From Clostridium sp. BSD9I1 (GTDB taxonomy: Bacteria > Bacillota > Clostridia > Clostridiales > Clostridiaceae): a stretch of DNA of 64,000 nt. The position numbers and the translations under genes are program-made. Under the pieces are notes generated by a model. That model had not been told where the DNA came from and ran no database searches. It saw only the letters and a program-made list of their open reading frames with translations. Position 1 is the first letter of the stretch. Each line of letters opens with the position of its first letter. The stretch is from NCBI RefSeq assembly GCF_900185645.1, contig NZ_FYAM01000023.1:930001-994000 (forward strand), in the 5' to 3' direction. Shown one piece after another: positions 63,958-64,000 of the stretch.

Positions 63958-64000
63958 CATCGGAATTTTCTTTATTTATGAAACTTGATCAAACTGCATA

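Noticed and set aside
1-64000. tRNA or rRNA genes
   Set aside because: No cloverleaf with TTCGANNC arm or rRNA sequence was noticed; the only tRNA-related element is the argS T-box leader.

Overview
The window is AT-rich, low-GC Gram-positive DNA of the Clostridium sensu stricto type. The reasons are A/T-heavy codons and spacers, strong GGAGG ribosome sites with frequent TTG and GTG starts, and a T-box in front of argS. The metabolic genes fit a strict anaerobe: lysine 2,3-aminomutase, a glycyl-radical arylacetate decarboxylase and a B12-dependent diol dehydratase. The nearest species cannot be named from sequence alone. A p-cresol-forming Clostridium is suggested by the hpd genes.

Layout. 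1-1.5 kb: 5' part of argS (minus strand) with its T-box leader. 1.7-2.8 kb: lrgAB-type holin-like pair. 3.1-6.6 kb: an exported protein, a PAP2 phosphatase, a GntR-RCK_C regulator and an alanine dehydrogenase-family oxidoreductase. 6.8-8.9 kb: a NodB-like protein and lysine 2,3-aminomutase. 9-17.6 kb: chemoreceptor, homoserine dehydrogenase, padR, degV, thioredoxin-like protein, GDSL hydrolase, ECF S-component, S58 peptidase and a GNAT. 17.8-21.8 kb: cell-envelope and phosphate-transport genes. 21.9-25 kb: copper module csoR, LDCC protein, copA, copZ with a visible CsoR-type operator. 26-27.3 kb: cation/proton antiporter. 27.4-32.7 kb: 4-hydroxyphenylacetate decarboxylase operon hpdB-hpdC-MFS-hpdA (p-cresol formation). 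33.6-36 kb: glycogen phosphorylase. 36.5-40.6 kb: small envelope proteins and a radical SAM protein. 40.9-44.8 kb: a LytS/LytR-type two-component system with a CstA-type transporter. 45-46.2 kb: M20 amidohydrolase.

46.3-63.4 kb is the main system: a bacterial microcompartment operon for 1,2-propanediol and/or glycerol, transcribed leftwards as pduA-B-C-D-E-G-H-K-L-eutJ-M-N-O-P-S-T-F. A divergent two-component system (PocR-domain kinase plus AraC-type response regulator) probably controls it. The diol is dehydrated by PduCDE (adenosylcobalamin; reactivated by PduGH, cofactor supplied by PduO and PduS), the aldehyde is oxidised to acyl-CoA by PduP and converted to acyl-phosphate by PduL, all inside a shell made of PduA, B, K, N and T. 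Six proteins carry similar short N-terminal amphipathic helices that probably target them to the lumen. No pduQ, pduW, pduU or pduV is present in the window.

The least explained structure is a family of modular, dispersed, long-palindromic intergenic elements. There are seven large copies (2.8, 3.6, 16.8, 36.0, 38.5, 40.6 and 63.4 kb) plus decayed relics. They sit immediately 3' of genes, sometimes supplying the stop codon. An apical 7-bp stem changes sequence between copies while staying paired, around a near-constant loop, which is direct evidence for selection or replication through a folded structure. I do not recognise this family.
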